A stretch of 64,000 bases of DNA from an uncultured Blautia sp. (GCA_946557785.1 CAMNTH010000001.1:62001-126000); one strand, 5' to 3'. Counted from the first letter of the stretch, positions 36,578 to 44,256 are shown. Made by a program: numbers and translations. Notes: a model not told the origin generated them from the letters alone.

Positions 36578-37765
36578 ATGGCAAAGGCTAAGTTTGACAG
36601 AACCAAAACGCATTGTAATATCGGTACCATTGGACATGTAGACCATGGTAAAACAACCTTAACAGCAGCTATCACTAAAGTTCTTGCTACAAGAGTAGAA
36701 GGAAATACTGCTACAGATTTCGAGAACATCGATAAAGCTCCGGAAGAAAGAGAGCGTGGTATCACAATCTCTACTGCACACGTTGAGTATAACACAAATA
36801 ACAGACATTATGCACACGTTGACTGCCCAGGACATGCTGACTATGTAAAGAACATGATCACAGGTGCTGCTCAGATGGATGGTGCTATCCTTGTTGTTGC
36901 TGCTACTGACGGTGTTATGGCTCAGACTAAAGAGCACATCCTTCTTTCACGTCAGGTTGGTGTTCCGTACATCATCGTATTCCTGAACAAATGTGATATG
37001 GTTGATGACGAAGAGCTTCTTGAATTGGTTGAAATGGAAGTTACCGAGCAGCTTGAAGAGTACGGATTCAATGATTGCCCGATCGTTAAAGGTTCCGCAC
37101 TGAAAGCTTTGGAAGACCCGAACAGCGAATGGGGCGACAAGATTATGGAACTGATGGAAACTGTAGACTCCTACATTCCAGATCCGCAGCGTGATACAGA
37201 CAAACCTTTCGTTATGCCTGTTGAGGACGTATTCTCCATCACAGGCCGTGGTACAGTTGCTACAGGCCGTGTAGAGGCTGGTACTCTTCATGTACAGGAA
37301 GAAGTTGAAATCGTTGGTATTAAAGAAGAAACTCGTAAAGTAGTTGTAACCGGTATCGAAATGTTCCGTAAACTTCTTGACGAAGCACAGGCTGGTGATA
37401 ACATCGGTGCTCTTCTTCGTGGTGTTCAGAGAACTGAAATCGAAAGAGGACAGGTTCTTGCAAAACCAGGTACAATTACCTGCCATACCAAATTTACTGC
37501 TCAGGTTTACGTTCTGACAAAGGATGAAGGTGGCCGTCATACACCATTCTTCAACAACTATCGTCCGCAGTTCTACTTCAGAACAACAGACGTAACAGGT
37601 GTTTGCAACCTTCCGGAAGGAACAGAAATGTGCATGCCTGGCGATAACATCGAAATGACAATTGAACTGATTCACCCGATTGCTATGGGTCAGGGTCTTA
37701 CTTTCGCTATCCGTGAAGGTGGACGTACTGTAGGATCAGGCCGTGTTGCTACAATCATCGAATAA
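36578..37765 (+). CDS. tuf: Elongation factor Tu, 3' end supplied by an integrated element
   Basis: Translation GTPase, 395 residues, starting [10 protein letters not shown]. Motifs are [18 protein letters not shown] and NKCD. AAGGAGGACATTTAAA precedes the ATG; in-frame upstream codons lie in the promoter region. The last codons (GTT GCT ACA ATC ATC GAA TAA) form the left attachment site of the phage-like element. A second copy of this end, differing only at three wobble positions, is found at 47.53 kb. Confidence 0.96.
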   Translation: MAKAKFDRTKTHCNIGTIGHVDHGKTTLTAAITKVLATRVEGNTATDFENIDKAPEERERGITISTAHVEYNTNNRHYAHVDCPGHADYVKNMITGAAQMDGAILVVAATDGVMAQTKEHILLSRQVGVPYIIVFLNKCDMVDDEELLELVEMEVTEQLEEYGFNDCPIVKGSALKALEDPNSEWGDKIMELMETVDSYIPDPQRDTDKPFVMPVEDVFSITGRGTVATGRVEAGTLHVQEEVEIVGIKEETRKVVVTGIEMFRKLLDEAQAGDNIGALLRGVQRTEIERGQVLAKPGTITCHTKFTAQVYVLTKDEGGRHTPFFNNYRPQFYFRTTDVTGVCNLPEGTEMCMPGDNIEMTIELIHPIAMGQGLTFAIREGGRTVGSGRVATIIE

Positions 37766-37766
37766 T
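37743..37766 (+). repeat. attL: tuf-end copy at element left boundary
   Basis: GTGTTGCTACAAT followed by cATcGAaTAAT. The 13-nt core is identical to the right copy at 47527. Confidence 0.8.
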
Positions 37767-37784
37767 TAAAAAATGCAGTAAAAT

Positions 37785-37820
37785 AGGGCGTTCCCCTTAA
37801 GGGTTCGCCCTTTCTTTTTG
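37785..37820 (+). terminator. tuf terminator carried by the element
   Basis: AGGGCG-tt-CCCCTTAAGGG-tt-CGCCCT hairpin followed by a T-rich tail. It lies inside the element boundary, so the element supplies both the tuf stop codon and its terminator. Confidence 0.75.
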
Positions 37821-37830
37821 CTATTTGGCA

Positions 37831-38883
37831 CTATTTTGGTACTATAATTTGGTTAAGACGTTCTGCGACTTCTCCATGTTTGTTGGGATACAGATGTCCG
37901 TATGTGTTGTTCACCATCTGAACAGTATCTCCTATGCGTTCTGCTATCAGGTGCGGAGTGAATCCCATATTGATCAATAACGAGACGTGGGAATGTCTCA
38001 TATCGTGAATTCTGATAAATGGAATCCCTGCTTTTTTAGAACCCCTCTGCATATTTCCCCTGATTAAACTCTTGGTAAAAGTAAATACCCTATCTTCTGG
38101 CTGAATGCCATATATTTTATCAGTGTATTCTCTAATCTCTTGCATAATGGCAGCAGGCATTGTAATAACCCGGATACCATTGTCTGTCTTAGGTGGGCCG
38201 ACTATATCGCTGTTTGATTTGTGCTGCAGAGATTTTGTTATGTTAATCGTATTGGCCTGAAAATCGAAATCGGACAGTGTGAGGGCCAGTAGTTCACCAA
38301 ACCGCATTCCAGAATAGAAAAGCAGCTGCAGAGCCGTGTGAGTACTGACATCTGTCACATATTGAATGAAACTGTTATATTGATCCAATGTCCAGAAATT
38401 CATAGATCTAGTTCGCTTCCCCATATGTCCGGCCCGATCGCAAGGATTAGAGGTTAAATTGTAGTAGATTACAGCATAGTTCATGATGGTTGTCATCATG
38501 TTTTGGATCCGATCGAGGTATGCATTCGAATAACCTTTGTCGATCTGTTGATTTTGCCATTCTCGAATATCCTTTGGAGTAATTGCATTCACAGGCTTAT
38601 CTTTGAAGTACGGCAGGATCCGGTTCTTGAATACATTCCTTTTCCCATCTATGCTACTCTGTCTTAGTCTGTGGCTCATATCCTCAATGTAAATGTCATA
38701 AAGAGACTGGAAACTCATATCAGGTGTGCCCTGCTGCCTTTCCAGGAAAGTACGTTCCCATTCTTTGGCTTCACGCTGGAGCTTAAAGCCACGTTTCTTT
38801 TTCTGCTTTTTAGCTCCGGTATAGTCGGTATAATAGAATTTGCAGTACCAAGTTTTGGTTTTTTCATCATAGTATGATGGCAT
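37831..38883 (-). CDS. int: Tyrosine site-specific integrase
   Basis: Phage-type integrase of about 350 residues. The N-terminal arm-binding part is basic and aromatic (TKTWYCKFYYTDY), followed by a SAM-like core-binding domain (about 60-150) and the catalytic domain. Catalytic residues: Arg194 (MRFGELL), Lys in PPKTDNG, His293-x-x-Arg296 (HDMRH) and nucleophile Tyr328 (NNTYGHLYP). The usual second His is replaced in RIGDT, a common variant. The ATG at 38883 follows AAAGGAAG; longer in-frame starts lack a site. It reads toward attL and should catalyse integration at tuf. Confidence 0.92.
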   Translation of the reverse strand: MPSYYDEKTKTWYCKFYYTDYTGAKKQKKKRGFKLQREAKEWERTFLERQQGTPDMSFQSLYDIYIEDMSHRLRQSSIDGKRNVFKNRILPYFKDKPVNAITPKDIREWQNQQIDKGYSNAYLDRIQNMMTTIMNYAVIYYNLTSNPCDRAGHMGKRTRSMNFWTLDQYNSFIQYVTDVSTHTALQLLFYSGMRFGELLALTLSDFDFQANTINITKSLQHKSNSDIVGPPKTDNGIRVITMPAAIMQEIREYTDKIYGIQPEDRVFTFTKSLIRGNMQRGSKKAGIPFIRIHDMRHSHVSLLINMGFTPHLIAERIGDTVQMVNNTYGHLYPNKHGEVAERLNQIIVPK

Positions 38884-38904
38884 ATTCATCTTCCTTTCAT
38901 TCTG

Positions 38905-38924
38905 ACCGGGCAGGGTGTGAAATG
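38905..38924 (+). repeat. Element repeat A, copy 1
   Basis: ACCGGGCAGGGTGTGAAATG, identical to 40012-40031. A shortened relative (CCCGGGCAGGG then TTGAAGGA) is at 43505. Confidence 0.7.
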
Positions 38925-38939
38925 ATTGGAAGTTGTAGT

Positions 38940-38968
38940 TTGACAAATATAAGAGATTGACATATAAT
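38940..38968 (+). promoter_or_regulatory. Consensus promoter of putative antitoxin RNA
   Basis: Perfect TTGACA (38940-38945), 17-nt spacer, perfect TATAAT (38963-38968). No open reading frame with a ribosome binding site follows, as expected for a regulatory RNA. Confidence 0.75.
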
Positions 38969-38974
38969 ATACTT

Positions 38975-39090
38975 AACAAGGGAGCCGGAAGGTGAGTGCC
39001 GATCACCCGACCCGGCGAAATATTTATTTGCTATTTAAGAAATAGTCGTCCGTACTTTACCAGAGATCAGGACGGCTATTTCTTATTTTT
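38975..39090 (+). ncRNA. Putative type I antitoxin RNA
   Basis: Predicted transcript from the consensus promoter to a hairpin with T-tail. It contains a GCCGG-aa-GGTG / CACC-cga-CCCGGC stem (38984-39015) and a second long stem AAGAAATAG-t-CGTCC / GGACG-g-CTATTTCTT (39037-39084) ending in ATTTTT. Its last 15 nt are antisense to the 3' end of the small membrane-peptide gene on the other strand, the arrangement of convergent type I toxin-antitoxin pairs. Confidence 0.55.
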
Positions 39091-39159
39091 CAGATTCAGA
39101 ATGGCAACAATCAGTAAGGCAACGCTTACGATCAGGCTTAATTCCTCATATGTACTCAT
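39076..39159 (-). CDS. Holin-like type I toxin peptide, 27 residues
   Basis: Peptide MSTYEELSLIVSVALLIVAI then LNLKNKK. It has a short polar N-terminus, one hydrophobic helix (residues 8-21) and a basic end, matching putative holin-like toxins (TxpA/BsrG-like type I toxins) that depolarise the membrane when overproduced. AAGGTGGTGA precedes the ATG. The stop codon lies inside a long hairpin shared with the opposing RNA. It probably acts as an addiction module for the element. Confidence 0.75.
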   Translation of the reverse strand: MSTYEELSLIVSVALLIVAILNLKNKK

Positions 39160-39209
39160 AATAATCACCACCTTCCGTAAGGTCTCGGATATGGTGAGAG
39201 CACGTCCCC

Positions 39210-39241
39210 CAGCTCCCTGGGTAAGTATATTATATTGTCAT
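39210..39241 (-). promoter_or_regulatory. Toxin promoter region, inverted copy of antitoxin promoter
   Basis: On the minus strand TGACAATATAATATACTTA then CCCAGGGAGCTGG. This closely resembles the antitoxin start region at 38958-38988 (TGACATATAATATACTTA then ACAAGGGAGCCGG). The locus is thus flanked by inverted promoter-leader repeats. Confidence 0.55.
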
Positions 39242-39261
39242 GGTGTGCAAATTTTAGTGGC

Positions 39262-39657
39262 TTATTTATTATCAATTATCTTTATTTCATTGATAAGAGA
39301 GTGGTTTATGTCATCTTTTATCATATCAAGAGCTGTTTGAGTTAATTGCAATAATGCAATTGAATTTAAATATTTGCAGATGTTAAAAAGCCGTTGACGG
39401 TGCCTTTCTTCGTCTTTCTTCATTTCTTCAAATTCATCTTTAATGCTTTCTGTAAGAACGTCATAAGTTAATAATTCGTCTTCTGATATTTGCAAAATTT
39501 CTGCTATTTTTTTAACAATATTGTGATCAGGTATTCTAGTATCACGTTTGGTTATAGAATATAATGTATTAATGGATATTTCTGATTTTTCTGAAAGTTC
39601 CTTAATAGTCATTCCCTTTTGTTTTAGTAATTCTTTTAATCGTATTCCAAAACCCAT
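39262..39657 (-). CDS. XRE-family repressor (CI-like)
   Basis: A 131-residue protein with an N-terminal helix-turn-helix (MTIKELSEKSEISINTLYSITK, in parts, residues 15-36) and a helical Glu/Lys-rich C-terminal part likely for dimerisation. ACAAGGAGGG precedes the ATG. It is transcribed divergently from the Cro-like gene across operators of the type TTTAGTGC. No self-cleavage (LexA-type) domain is present, so induction would require another signal, possibly a helper phage protein (inference). Confidence 0.88.
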   Translation of the reverse strand: MGFGIRLKELLKQKGMTIKELSEKSEISINTLYSITKRDTRIPDHNIVKKIAEILQISEDELLTYDVLTESIKDEFEEMKKDEERHRQRLFNICKYLNSIALLQLTQTALDMIKDDINHSLINEIKIIDNK

Positions 39658-39680
39658 GTCGTATAACCCTCCTTGTAATC

Positions 39681-39809
39681 ATAATAGCATATTTTAGTGC
39701 AATGTCAAACTTGTTTTTGCTAAAAAATTCATTAAAGCGCTATTTGGTGCTTGACATATAGGATTACATGCACTAAAATAGTGCTTGTAAACAAAAATGC
39801 ACTAAAGGA
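39681..39809. promoter_or_regulatory. Divergent lysogeny switch region with operators
   Basis: Rightward promoter: TTGACA (39751-39756), 17-nt spacer, TAAAAT (39774-39779). Leftward promoter: TTGACA complement at 39703-39708 with TATTAT complement at 39681-39686. Operator half-sites are TTTAGTGC (39693), TTTGGTGC (39743), the perfect palindrome GCACTAAAATAGTGC (39770-39784) covering the rightward -10, and GCACTAAA (39800). Confidence 0.8.
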
Positions 39810-39817
39810 GGAAAAAA

Positions 39818-40006
39818 ATGAAACTAAATAAAGAGAAGTTGGAACTCGCAAAAGCACGTGCTTGCATGGGAACAAAAGATCTTGTTGCTGCAGGAATCCC
39901 AAAAGGAACACTTTGCAGGATTGTAAGCGGTGAGGATGCAAGACCCGAAACTATCGGGAAAATTGCCAAGGCTCTCGGCGTAGACGTAACAGAAATTATT
40001 GAATAA
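39818..40006 (+). CDS. Cro-like XRE DNA-binding protein
   Basis: A 62-residue single-domain helix-turn-helix protein: TKDLVAAGIPKGTLCRIVSG forms the recognition unit and PETIGKIAKALGVDVTEIIE the rest of the five-helix fold. AAAGGAGG precedes the ATG. It is driven by the promoter whose -10 is covered by the palindromic operator and probably opposes the CI-like protein. Confidence 0.88.
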   Translation: MKLNKEKLELAKARACMGTKDLVAAGIPKGTLCRIVSGEDARPETIGKIAKALGVDVTEIIE

Positions 40007-40011
40007 ATCAT

Positions 40012-40031
40012 ACCGGGCAGGGTGTGAAATG
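40012..40031 (+). repeat. Element repeat A, copy 2
   Basis: ACCGGGCAGGGTGTGAAATG, identical to 38905-38924, immediately downstream of the Cro-like gene. Confidence 0.7.
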
Positions 40032-40120
40032 GTTTGAAGGATCATTACATCAATCCGTATTTTCTTATACGGTTCCAATTCTTGGAAAAGTCATGTTCTA
40101 TGATGTTATCTTATAGAAAT

Positions 40121-40136
40121 TTGCGCCGGCGCAAAA
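40121..40136 (+). repeat. Palindrome TTGCGCCGGCGCAA, copy 1
   Basis: Perfect 14-bp palindrome followed by AA. The same 16 bases recur at 41518-41533 inside the ERF gene. Here it sits just before the ribosome binding site of the broken HTH gene. Confidence 0.7.
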
Positions 40137-40149
40137 GAAAGGAGAATAC

Positions 40150-40604
40150 ATGAGATTAAACACAAAGAAGTATGCAGAGATCATGCAGGAAAAGAACCTG
40201 AGTACAGGCGATATTTGCACCAAAACAGGTTTGCTTGAAAGTTCCTTTAACTGGATTATGAAAATGGCGGTTTCGCCGAAATTCCTACGCTTGAACGTCT
40301 TGCAGAGGCAGCAGGCGTTGATGTGAAAGATATTAAGCGACCAGATGTAACCGGATATTGCGAAAATGAAATTGAATTTGTAAAGGGTGGAGAAACCGCT
40401 ACGCTTTCTCTCTCGCAAGGACGTTATATTTCCAGAGTGAAAGAGTTGGCAAAAAGATTTCCGGAGGAATGTAAAATCATAGCTTGTAATAAAGACGGCA
40501 GCATTTGTGCGCATATTCCTGTTGTATGGATAAAAATAAATCCACCAAGGAAGTTGACAGAAGAGCGGAAAGCTAATGTTACTTCAAGGCTCAACTCAAA
40601 ATAA
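40150..40604 (+). pseudogene. Phage HTH regulator disrupted by a one-base frameshift
   Basis: The frame starts MRLNTKKYAEIMQEKNLSTG and runs to a TGA at 40324. The continuation IPTLERLAEAAGVDVKDIK...SRLNSK is in another frame ending at 40604. Adding one A to the AAAA run at 40261-40264 restores MKNGGFAEIPTLERL, a normal XRE-type helix-turn-helix followed by an 80-residue C-terminal domain. AGAAAGGAG precedes the ATG. It is either a real single-base deletion or a homopolymer sequencing error. Confidence 0.8.
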
Positions 40605-40759
40605 TTTCTACAGCCTGTACACAGGGCTTTAAACCGTAAAATATTGATTTAATTTGTCCGGGTGTAGAAATTATAGGCTAGAGGATTTTGTAAAGAAATT
40701 CACAATTTGAAATGCACAGTAATGTATTTCTACAGGGAATGAAAAAGGAGGTAGATTCC

Positions 40760-40933
40760 ATGTACACGTACAGAGTAATCAAAGAGGATCCTTACACCGG
40801 GCAGCAGGCAAAGCGGAGCCGGACAATCACAAAGAACCGTCAGTTTAAAGTTGGTGGTCTGTACATTCATATTCCCGGCCTGAAAGGCTGCTGGCGTGTC
40901 CTGGAACTCGTAGAAGGGAGTGAAGAGGAATGA
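40760..40933 (+). CDS. Small phage-type protein, unknown
   Basis: A 57-residue protein starting MYTYRVIKEDPYTG with beta-rich character (FKVGGLYIHIPGLKGCWRVLEL). AAAGGAGG precedes the ATG at 40760. It ends in a four-base ATGA overlap with the next gene. No known domain; the compact beta pattern suggests a small nucleic acid- or protein-binding fold, not certain. Confidence 0.7.
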   Translation: MYTYRVIKEDPYTGQQAKRSRTITKNRQFKVGGLYIHIPGLKGCWRVLELVEGSEEE

Positions 40934-41124
40934 CAAGGCAGTTTGTAACAGCGAAAGAAGTAGCTGAGATCATGGGCGTATCAGAAGGTAAGGCGTACGG
41001 TGTGATCCGGGAACTGAACGCCCAGTTAAAGAATCAGGGATACATAACCATTTCCGGGAAGGTGAACCGGACGTTCTTTGAAGAGAAATGCCTGTATGGC
41101 GCAAAGGTTGGTGAAGCCGGATGA
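40930..41124 (+). CDS. Excisionase-like small HTH protein
   Basis: A 64-residue protein with a winged-helix/MerR-like N-terminus (FVTAKEVAEIMGVSEGKAYGVIRELN). This is the pattern of excisionases and ICE-type Xis proteins that direct integrase toward excision. ATGA overlaps link it to both neighbours. It could instead be a replication-module regulator. Confidence 0.7.
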   Translation: MTRQFVTAKEVAEIMGVSEGKAYGVIRELNAQLKNQGYITISGKVNRTFFEEKCLYGAKVGEAG

Positions 41125-41798
41125 ATGTTCATGAGAAGCTGCTGCATGTCCAGCAAAATCTAAAAGCCCCAAAGAGCCAGTATAACAAATTCGGTGATTT
41201 CCATTACCGGAGCTGTGAAGACATCCAGGAAGCAGTTAAGCCACTTCTGGCCGAAGTCAAGGCCATATTGCTGACAGGGGATGAAATTGTCCAGATCGGC
41301 AGCAGGTTCTACATAAAGGCAACCGCTATTTTTCAGGACACGGAAAGCCCGGAATGCGTCATAAATACAGCCTTTGCCAGGGAAAATGAGGAAAAGCCAA
41401 AGATGGACGCGGCGCAGATTACTGGTTCCTGCAGCAGTTATGCCAGGAAATATGCTTTAAATGGTCTGTTCTGTATTGACGATTCCAAGGATCCTGATAC
41501 CCAAGAACAGAAGCCAGTTGCGCCGGCGCAAAAAGGAACGTCCTGGCAGCAAAGAAGCCAGGCCAGGCAGCAGGTGACTAAGGAAGATCTGGACAAGCTT
41601 TGCAGGGAAGCCGAACGGACAGGAACAGATCTGTCAAAAGTATGTGTCCGGTATAAGGTTCGGAACATTAAAGAATTGACTCCGGAGCAATATCAGAGGG
41701 CAATGAGCGCTTTCCGGAAAATGGAGACGATTCCACCGCCCGCACCGGATGAACAGTACGAGCTTGATTTTAACGAAAATGAAATGCCGTTTCGGTAG
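41121..41798 (+). CDS. ERF-family single-strand annealing protein
   Basis: A 225-residue recombinase of the phage ERF family, which anneals single-stranded DNA during recombination-dependent replication. The family core is at residues 5-125: SQYNKFGDFHYRSCEDI, KATAIFQD and the conserved AQITGSCSSYARKYAL then NGLFCIDD. A Gln/Ala-rich linker and a helical C-terminal domain follow. It overlaps the preceding gene by four bases. The palindrome TTGCGCCGGCGCAA lies inside it at 41518. Confidence 0.88.
   Translation: MNVHEKLLHVQQNLKAPKSQYNKFGDFHYRSCEDIQEAVKPLLAEVKAILLTGDEIVQIGSRFYIKATAIFQDTESPECVINTAFARENEEKPKMDAAQITGSCSSYARKYALNGLFCIDDSKDPDTQEQKPVAPAQKGTSWQQRSQARQQVTKEDLDKLCREAERTGTDLSKVCVRYKVRNIKELTPEQYQRAMSAFRKMETIPPPAPDEQYELDFNENEMPFR
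41518..41533 (+). repeat. Palindrome TTGCGCCGGCGCAA, copy 2
   Basis: Identical 16-nt copy of the sequence at 40121, located in the linker region of the ERF gene. Confidence 0.7.
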
Positions 41799-41809
41799 AG
41801 AGGAATAAT

Positions 41810-42565
41810 ATGAGCAGCAAAGAGAAGCAGCCTAAAGGTTTTTTGATCTATTATGATAATGAGATTATAGTGTACCGCTTACCGGATGATGAAGCTGGGA
41901 AACTTTTTAAATCGCTTTTTCCTTATGGACGGGAAAATATCAAACCAGATTTTGAAAGCAGTCCGGCACTTGCTATGGCATTTGATATCTTGAGTATGGC
42001 TATTGACAGTGATAAAAAGCAATACTATCAGCGGTGCGAAAAGAACCGTGAAAATATTGTTAAACGATGGAATAAAAATAATACGACTGAATACGACCGT
42101 ATACCACCGATTACGAAAGATACCAATAACAATAACAATAGCAATACCAATAGCAATAACAATAAAGATAATATTAATTATCAGCTTATAGCTGATATGT
42201 ATAATGACACTTGTGTGTCATTTCCAAAAGTGACCAAACTATCTGACAAAAGAAAAAAGGCGATCAAAGCCAGAATGAAAGTTTACACTGCAGAGGATTT
42301 CCGAAAGCTTTTCCAGATGGCAGAGGAGAGCAGTTTTTTAAAAGGGCAGAATGATCGGAATTGGTCTGCAACCTTTGACTGGCTGATTGCAGACAGTAAT
42401 ATGGCGAAAGTCCTTGACGGTAATTATAAGAATCGGCAGCAGTCAGGAAGCAGTAATATAGCTGCAGAAGAACAGGCGCGACTTAGCAGGGAGAGATATA
42501 AAGCCGAATGCAAAAAGTACGGGCTTGACCAGCCGATTCCCGGTAGTGAAGATATCTGGGGGTGA
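41810..42565 (+). CDS. Phage replisome organiser-like protein
   Basis: A 251-residue protein. The N-terminal part (residues 1-90: GFLIYYDNEIIVYRLPDDEAGKLF) resembles the DUF6291-type domain of Firmicutes phage replication proteins. An Asn-rich low-complexity linker (residues 100-122) is encoded by repeated AAT/AAC codons. The C-terminal part (DMYNDTCVSFPKVTKLSDKRKKAIKARM, in parts) resembles the segment of replication initiators that contacts the helicase loader. It overlaps the next gene by one base, so it is coupled to the DnaC-like ATPase. Confidence 0.78.
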   Translation: MSSKEKQPKGFLIYYDNEIIVYRLPDDEAGKLFKSLFPYGRENIKPDFESSPALAMAFDILSMAIDSDKKQYYQRCEKNRENIVKRWNKNNTTEYDRIPPITKDTNNNNNSNTNSNNNKDNINYQLIADMYNDTCVSFPKVTKLSDKRKKAIKARMKVYTAEDFRKLFQMAEESSFLKGQNDRNWSATFDWLIADSNMAKVLDGNYKNRQQSGSSNIAAEEQARLSRERYKAECKKYGLDQPIPGSEDIWG

Positions 42566-43449
42566 TGCAGGTGGACGAAAGTAAACTGTCGGAATCCTGT
42601 GTAAAAGGATCCTGCCCTATGGCACATTACACTATAGACATGACACCGGAACAGGTGATTGGCCGTAGAGCCTATATCCGGAGTGTTTTACGGGGAGGGT
42701 ACTGGCAGAACCTTTCCAATGCGGAACTGGATAATATCCGCCTGCTGCACGAAGAGAACGGTTATCTCCTGGAGGATACCGAAGGAAGGATGTTCTTTCT
42801 TCCTGGAAAAGTGATACCGAAGGTGCAGGCAGAATTCCGGAAGGTTCGGGCTATGATGCCGTTTGAGTTTATCGGCCTTACCGGGAAGGATTTTAATTGG
42901 GATCTGTATCATGAAGACGTTACTGATGCAAAAGGGACGGTAAATAGGTTCATCATAAAGTTTGAGCAATTCCGAAAGGAGGGAATGGGATTGTACATAG
43001 AGTCTTCTGTGAAGGGAAGCGGAAAAACCATGCTGTCCTGCTGCATATTAAATGAACTGGCAAAGCGTTATGCCATTACAATTAAGTTTATCAATTCCCT
43101 TGATCTCCTGGAACTGACTAAACAAGCCTACAAGGGCACAGAGCCGGAAGAGCTTACAAGCCTGTATCAGGCAACCGTATTAGTAATTGATGATATCGGC
43201 GTACAGATGTCCAGGGAATGGATAGACACAGTATTTTACAGGCTGATAAATGCCAGGTATAACAATCGTCTGGTGACGATCTATACCAGCAACGTGGCAG
43301 CAGGCTTCCTAAAAATGGATGAGCGCATTGTTGACCGTATAGAAGCCACTACCTACCGGCTATTACTTCCGGAAGAGGGGATCAGGAGCCGGATCCGCAC
43401 GCAGCAGAAAGAAAAGATCATGGAAACAATTAAAAATGCCCCTGCATAA
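42565..43449 (+). CDS. DnaC-like replicative helicase loader ATPase
   Basis: An AAA+ protein of about 294 residues. Walker A is SVKGSGKTML near residue 152. Walker B is VLVIDDIGVQ near 212. Sensor I (TIYTSN) and the Arg finger region (ERIVDRIEATTYRL) match helicase loaders of the DnaC/DnaI family. The start is ATG 42565 in a TGATG overlap (a GTG at 42562 is possible). With ERF and the organiser it makes a complete phage replication-initiation module. Confidence 0.87.
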   Translation: MQVDESKLSESCVKGSCPMAHYTIDMTPEQVIGRRAYIRSVLRGGYWQNLSNAELDNIRLLHEENGYLLEDTEGRMFFLPGKVIPKVQAEFRKVRAMMPFEFIGLTGKDFNWDLYHEDVTDAKGTVNRFIIKFEQFRKEGMGLYIESSVKGSGKTMLSCCILNELAKRYAITIKFINSLDLLELTKQAYKGTEPEELTSLYQATVLVIDDIGVQMSREWIDTVFYRLINARYNNRLVTIYTSNVAAGFLKMDERIVDRIEATTYRLLLPEEGIRSRIRTQQKEKIMETIKNAPA

Positions 43450-43573
43450 GCACCACCTTACACAAGGGCCAGCATAGCCGGAGCCATGCACGCTCTATTT
43501 CAAACCCGGGCAGGGATTTTGAAGGAGCAATTACAGCATAGCACACTTTCCGGCAGAAAGGGAAGGATTTTTT

Positions 43574-43858
43574 ATGAATAGACAGCCTAAATACAAAAGA
43601 GAACTGCGACAGGCTATTATTGAAAATATTAATGCTATGAAAAATAGCATGGTATTGAAAAATATATATATTCTTTCTGATATTCTCAGGAGGGGGTATG
43701 ATGAAAAAGAATGGGAAACTTTAACAGATAATGAATGGGAAGTGATTACGTTATTTAACGAGATAATCTATCATAAAGATTCCAGAAAGTTGCATTCCGT
43801 GAGTGTGTTTGCAAATTGTTTTTTAAACCGCAAAAAGAAGGTGGCGCAAAATGATTGA
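43574..43858 (+). CDS. Small hypothetical element protein
   Basis: A 94-residue basic, helical protein (NRQPKYKRELRQAIIENINAM) with no recognised domain. GGAAGGA precedes the ATG. Its end overlaps the following small gene by eight bases. The 124-nt gap before it carries a partial copy of element repeat A. Confidence 0.65.
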   Translation: MNRQPKYKRELRQAIIENINAMKNSMVLKNIYILSDILRRGYDEKEWETLTDNEWEVITLFNEIIYHKDSRKLHSVSVFANCFLNRKKKVAQND

Positions 43859-44015
43859 GAATGCCCGTAAGGAATCCGTGACTGAAATCAAAATTAAAAC
43901 AACAGATGAACAGCGTGAAGAAATGAAAGAAAGAATTGATAGATTATTATCCGAAACAGATACACTTACGCTTACCAGGGCTTATTATCTGCTTGTAGGA
44001 TTTATTTACGGATAG
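43851..44015 (+). CDS. Small protein, 54 residues, ribbon-helix-helix-like
   Basis: MIENARKESVTEIKIKTTDE starts the protein; the rest is helical and ends ARAYYLLVGFIYG-like (TRAYYLLVGFIYG). A beta-strand (EIKIKT) followed by two helices resembles a small ribbon-helix-helix DNA-binding fold, but this is tentative. It overlaps the upstream gene (ATGATTGA). Confidence 0.55.
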   Translation: MIENARKESVTEIKIKTTDEQREEMKERIDRLLSETDTLTLTRAYYLLVGFIYG

Positions 44016-44024
44016 GAGGTAAGC

Positions 44025-44180
44025 ATGAGCGTTCTGATCAGAATATCCTACCAGACGCCCCAGGAGCTGGAAAACATCCTGAAGCTGCTGCACCCGGCCA
44101 TTAAGTCAGTAAAGATTAAGCAGGGGCAGCAGGGAGCCTACAAGAGGGCGTACATAGAAATTGATCTGAAAAAGGCATAG
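44025..44180 (+). CDS. Small hypothetical protein, 51 residues
   Basis: Starts MSVLIRISYQTPQELENILK, then a basic strand (SVKIKQGQQG) and an alternating strand (AYKRAYIEIDLKKA). Overall a beta-alpha-beta-beta pattern. AGGAGG precedes the ATG. It is conserved-looking but not assigned to a family. Confidence 0.6.
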   Translation: MSVLIRISYQTPQELENILKLLHPAIKSVKIKQGQQGAYKRAYIEIDLKKA

Positions 44181-44210
44181 AATATTATGTCAACTTTACA
44201 AAACCTGACG

Positions 44211-44256
44211 TTCGCGCGTGTATACTACCCAAGAAAACCCGATATTCGCGCGTGTA
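44211..44256 (+). repeat. Two direct repeats TTCGCGCGTGTA
   Basis: Copies at 44211-44222 and 44245-44256, 34 bp apart (start to start), in a gene-free region just upstream of the ncRNA promoter. They could be binding sites for a regulator. Confidence 0.65.

Noticed and set aside
36947-37675. 242-codon open frame opposite tuf
   Set aside because: Shadow of the highly biased tuf codons; no ribosome binding site.
38996-39340. 114-codon plus-strand frame across the toxin locus
   Set aside because: Starts at a GTG without a ribosome binding site and covers the toxin promoter; the short minus-strand peptide plus RNA explains the region better.
42120-42180. Asn-codon repeat resembling a microsatellite
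   Set aside because: It is an in-frame low-complexity linker of the replication protein, not a separate element.
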